Under the pieces are notes generated by a model. It saw only the letters and a program-made list of their open reading frames with translations, searched no databases and was not told where the DNA came from. Shown piece by piece: positions 5,542-7,157 of a stretch of 7,157 nt of DNA. Within the stretch, counting starts at the first letter, position 1. Every line of letters starts with the position of its first letter. Origin of the DNA: Anaerolineaceae bacterium 46_22 (lineage in GTDB: Bacteria > Chloroflexota > Anaerolineae > Anaerolineales > Anaerolineaceae); contig LGHA01000066.1 of assembly GCA_001508595.1 (NCBI GenBank), positions 1-7,157 of the forward strand, in the 5' to 3' direction. The position numbers were made by a program, and so were the translations under genes.

Positions 5542-6939
5542 ATGAAAGAATATGATGTCATCGTTATTGGTGCTGGTCCGGGAGGATATGTTTCTGCGAT
5601 TCGCAGTGCCCAGCTTGGTTTAAAAACCGCAATTGTTGAAAAACGTTTCCTTGGCGGGGTTTGTTTGAACATTGGCTGCATTCCATCCAAAGCCCTTTTA
5701 AAGAATGCGGATGTTGCGCATACTTTGCGAGAGCAGGGTAAAGAATTTGGCTTCAGCTTTGATAATCTTGAGCTCGATTATAGTGTTGCTTTCAAGCGAA
5801 GCCGCAAAGTCTCAGATCGGTTGACACGCGGCGTCGGGTTCTTAATGAAAAAACACAATATCGACGTTCATATGGGCGCTGCAAAGCTAACTGCTAAAGA
5901 CACAGTCGAAGTCACGCCGGATGAAGGCGAGGTGGAAACACTGAAAGCCAAGGATATTATCATTGCAACAGGCTCCCATCCCTTCATTATTCCGGGTATC
6001 GAACTGGACGGTGAAAAAATTGTCGATTATGAAGCTGCCATCATGCGGGACACCTTACCTGAATCAATAGTGATCATTGGCGGCGGCGCCATCGGTGTGG
6101 AGTTTGCCACGGTTTGGAATGCCTATGGGGTTGAGGTAACCATTGTTGAGATGCTGGACCATCTCTTACCGCTGGAAGATGAAGCCGTCAGCAAAGAAAT
6201 TGAGAAAGCATACAAGAAACGCAGTATCAAGGTGATGACCAAATCCAAAGTGAAATCAGTAGAGGCGGTCGATAAAGGGACCAAGGTAACTGTAGAATCC
6301 GAAGATGGCGAAGAAGTGATCGAAGCTGAAATGACCATGGTAGCTGTTGGTTTTAAACCCAATACCAAGGGCCTGGGTCTGGAAGAGGTCGGCGTGAAAT
6401 TGACCGACAGGGGTCATATTGATATTGATGATCGCATGGCGACCAATGTTGACGGCATCTGGGCGATTGGTGATGTCACCGGCAAACTGCTGCTTGCCCA
6501 TGTAGCCATGGCTATGGGTGTGGTCGCTGCTGAAAATATCGCTGGGGTGGAAACTGTTACCCTCGATTATGATATGATGCCCCGTGCAACCTACTGCCAT
6601 CCGCAAACAGCCTCCTTTGGTTATACGGAAGAACAGGCAAAGGAAAAAGGCTATGATGTTGCCGTGGGTGAATTCCCATTCCAGGCAAATGGTAAAGCCC
6701 TAGGCTTGGGGGACTACCAGGGATTTGTCAAAGTCATCAGCGACAAGAAGTATGGCGAGATTCTCGGTGCTCAAATGGTCGGACCGGATGTTTCAGAACT
6801 CTTACCGGAGCTGACACTGGCGCAGCGTTTTGAATTGACAACACATGAAATTGGGCGCAATGTGCACGCCCATCCCACCCTGACAGAAGCGATCATGGAA
6901 GCTGCTGAGGGTGCACTGGGTAAATCGATTCATATTTAG
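5542..6939 (+). CDS. lpdA: Dihydrolipoyl dehydrogenase (E3)
   Basis: A flavoprotein that reoxidises dihydrolipoyl groups with NAD+, serving as E3 of 2-oxoacid dehydrogenase complexes or L-protein of the glycine cleavage system; cytosolic homodimer. Length is 465 residues, normal for the family, with no N-terminal lipoyl domain. The FAD-binding GAGPGG is at 10-15, the redox-active disulfide C41/C46 in [17 protein letters not shown] at 142-145, the NAD-binding GGGAIG at 180-185, the second FAD motif in IWAIGDVTG, and the dimer-interface catalytic pair H444/E449 in HAHPTLTEA. The C-terminus GKSIHI matches the family. The start is set at [10 protein letters not shown], with AAAGGA about 10 bases upstream; an in-frame ATG at 5488 would add 18 atypical residues, lies only about 15 nt from the predicted transcript start and lacks a ribosome site. 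No E1, E2 or glycine cleavage gene is nearby, so the partner complex is unknown. Confidence 0.96.
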   Translation: MKEYDVIVIGAGPGGYVSAIRSAQLGLKTAIVEKRFLGGVCLNIGCIPSKALLKNADVAHTLREQGKEFGFSFDNLELDYSVAFKRSRKVSDRLTRGVGFLMKKHNIDVHMGAAKLTAKDTVEVTPDEGEVETLKAKDIIIATGSHPFIIPGIELDGEKIVDYEAAIMRDTLPESIVIIGGGAIGVEFATVWNAYGVEVTIVEMLDHLLPLEDEAVSKEIEKAYKKRSIKVMTKSKVKSVEAVDKGTKVTVESEDGEEVIEAEMTMVAVGFKPNTKGLGLEEVGVKLTDRGHIDIDDRMATNVDGIWAIGDVTGKLLLAHVAMAMGVVAAENIAGVETVTLDYDMMPRATYCHPQTASFGYTEEQAKEKGYDVAVGEFPFQANGKALGLGDYQGFVKVISDKKYGEILGAQMVGPDVSELLPELTLAQRFELTTHEIGRNVHAHPTLTEAIMEAAEGALGKSIHI

Positions 6940-6991
6940 TTTGATTTTTTGTAAAAATGTCTTAACAGGCAAATCGATTATTGAAAAACTG

Positions 6992-7027
6992 TAGGGGCTC
7001 GGCACGGCATGCCGAGCCCTTATTTTC
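6992..7027 (+). terminator. Rho-independent terminator after dihydrolipoyl dehydrogenase, probably bidirectional
   Basis: A 13-bp stem (arms 6992-7004 and 7010-7022, core GGGCTCGGCA with TGCCGAGCCC, extended by one G-U and two A-U pairs) closes a 5-nt loop (7005-7009). A T-run, TTTTC (7023-7027), follows on the plus strand. On the minus strand the stem is followed within a few bases by GTTTTT (AAAAAC at 6985-6990), so it can also stop the leftward gene ending at 7075. It lies about 50 bp after the dehydrogenase stop codon. Confidence 0.88.
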
Positions 7028-7074
7028 ATTTGGCTACCTATATGAGCCCTTTCCTGGAACCTGACTTACTCATT

Positions 7075-7157
7075 TTAGTGTCCTGAAAACAGCTTATTTA
7101 ACACACTTTTTGCTTCTTCGGGCACTTCAGGTTCTGCCAAGAACTCCTTTCCATTGA
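7075..7157 (-). CDS. C-terminal end of an unidentified minus-strand gene
   Basis: On the minus strand, 27 codons from the window edge remain open and end in TAA (7075-7077), reading NGKEFLAEPEVPEEAKSVLN and then KLFSGH. The acidic, proline-containing tail with a short amphipathic helix looks like a real C-terminus. Its convergent position opposite the dehydrogenase, with a terminator usable from both sides about 50 bp downstream, supports a gene here. Too little is visible to name the family. The start is beyond the right edge. Confidence 0.5.
   Translation of the reverse strand, partial: NGKEFLAEPEVPEEAKSVLNKLFSGH

Noticed and set aside
6921..6980. Short direct repeat AAATCGATT around the dehydrogenase stop codon
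   Set aside because: Only 9 bp in two copies, in AT-rich sequence, with no flanking mobile-element features; chance is the simplest explanation.
6123..7029. Minus-strand open frames opposite the dehydrogenase gene (6123-6368, 6256-6606, 6802-7029)
   Set aside because: They are antisense to a complete conserved gene with clear motifs, and the last one runs through the terminator hairpin.

Overview
The window looks like an ordinary chromosomal stretch from a bacterium with moderate G+C content. The protein families, and the style of the GNAT and VOC proteins in particular, remind me of Anaerolineae-type Chloroflexota. That placement is an impression from protein similarity; no rRNA or other phylogenetic marker is present. 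There are no tRNA or rRNA genes, no insertion sequences and no CRISPR array.

Layout: positions 1-5077 carry minus-strand genes only. In transcription order (right to left) these are a zinc-ribbon SpoU/TrmH-type RNA methyltransferase, an ABC-2 exporter ATPase and its overlapping permease, a macro-domain ADP-ribose hydrolase, a GTG-started remnant of a GNAT acetyltransferase, a VOC (glyoxalase-fold) protein, a DinB-fold protein, and pdxS, which is cut by the window edge. Spacing is tight (29 bp between methyltransferase and ATPase, 11-bp overlap between ATPase and permease, 38, 27, -68 and 57 bp after that). Promoter-like sequences suggest three units: methyltransferase-ABC from about 5223, macro-GNAT remnant-VOC-DinB from about 2656, and pdxS from about 790.

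Positions 5078-5541 are a divergent control region. The leftward leader would begin with a 17-bp stem-loop that pairs without interruption only as minus-strand RNA. A 16-bp perfect palindrome lies just upstream of the methyltransferase ribosome-binding site. Rightward, a perfect TATAAT box precedes a complete dihydrolipoyl dehydrogenase gene (5542-6939). That gene ends at a strong, probably bidirectional terminator shared with the 3' end of an unidentified minus-strand gene at the right edge.

Functionally the genes do not form one pathway: pyridoxal phosphate synthesis (pdxS), RNA modification, export, ADP-ribose metabolism with possible small-molecule detoxification (macro, VOC, DinB), and 2-oxoacid or glycine oxidation (dihydrolipoyl dehydrogenase). 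I do not see a convincing new multi-gene system. The most interesting items are the 5'-terminal leader hairpin and the degraded or chimeric acetyltransferase.
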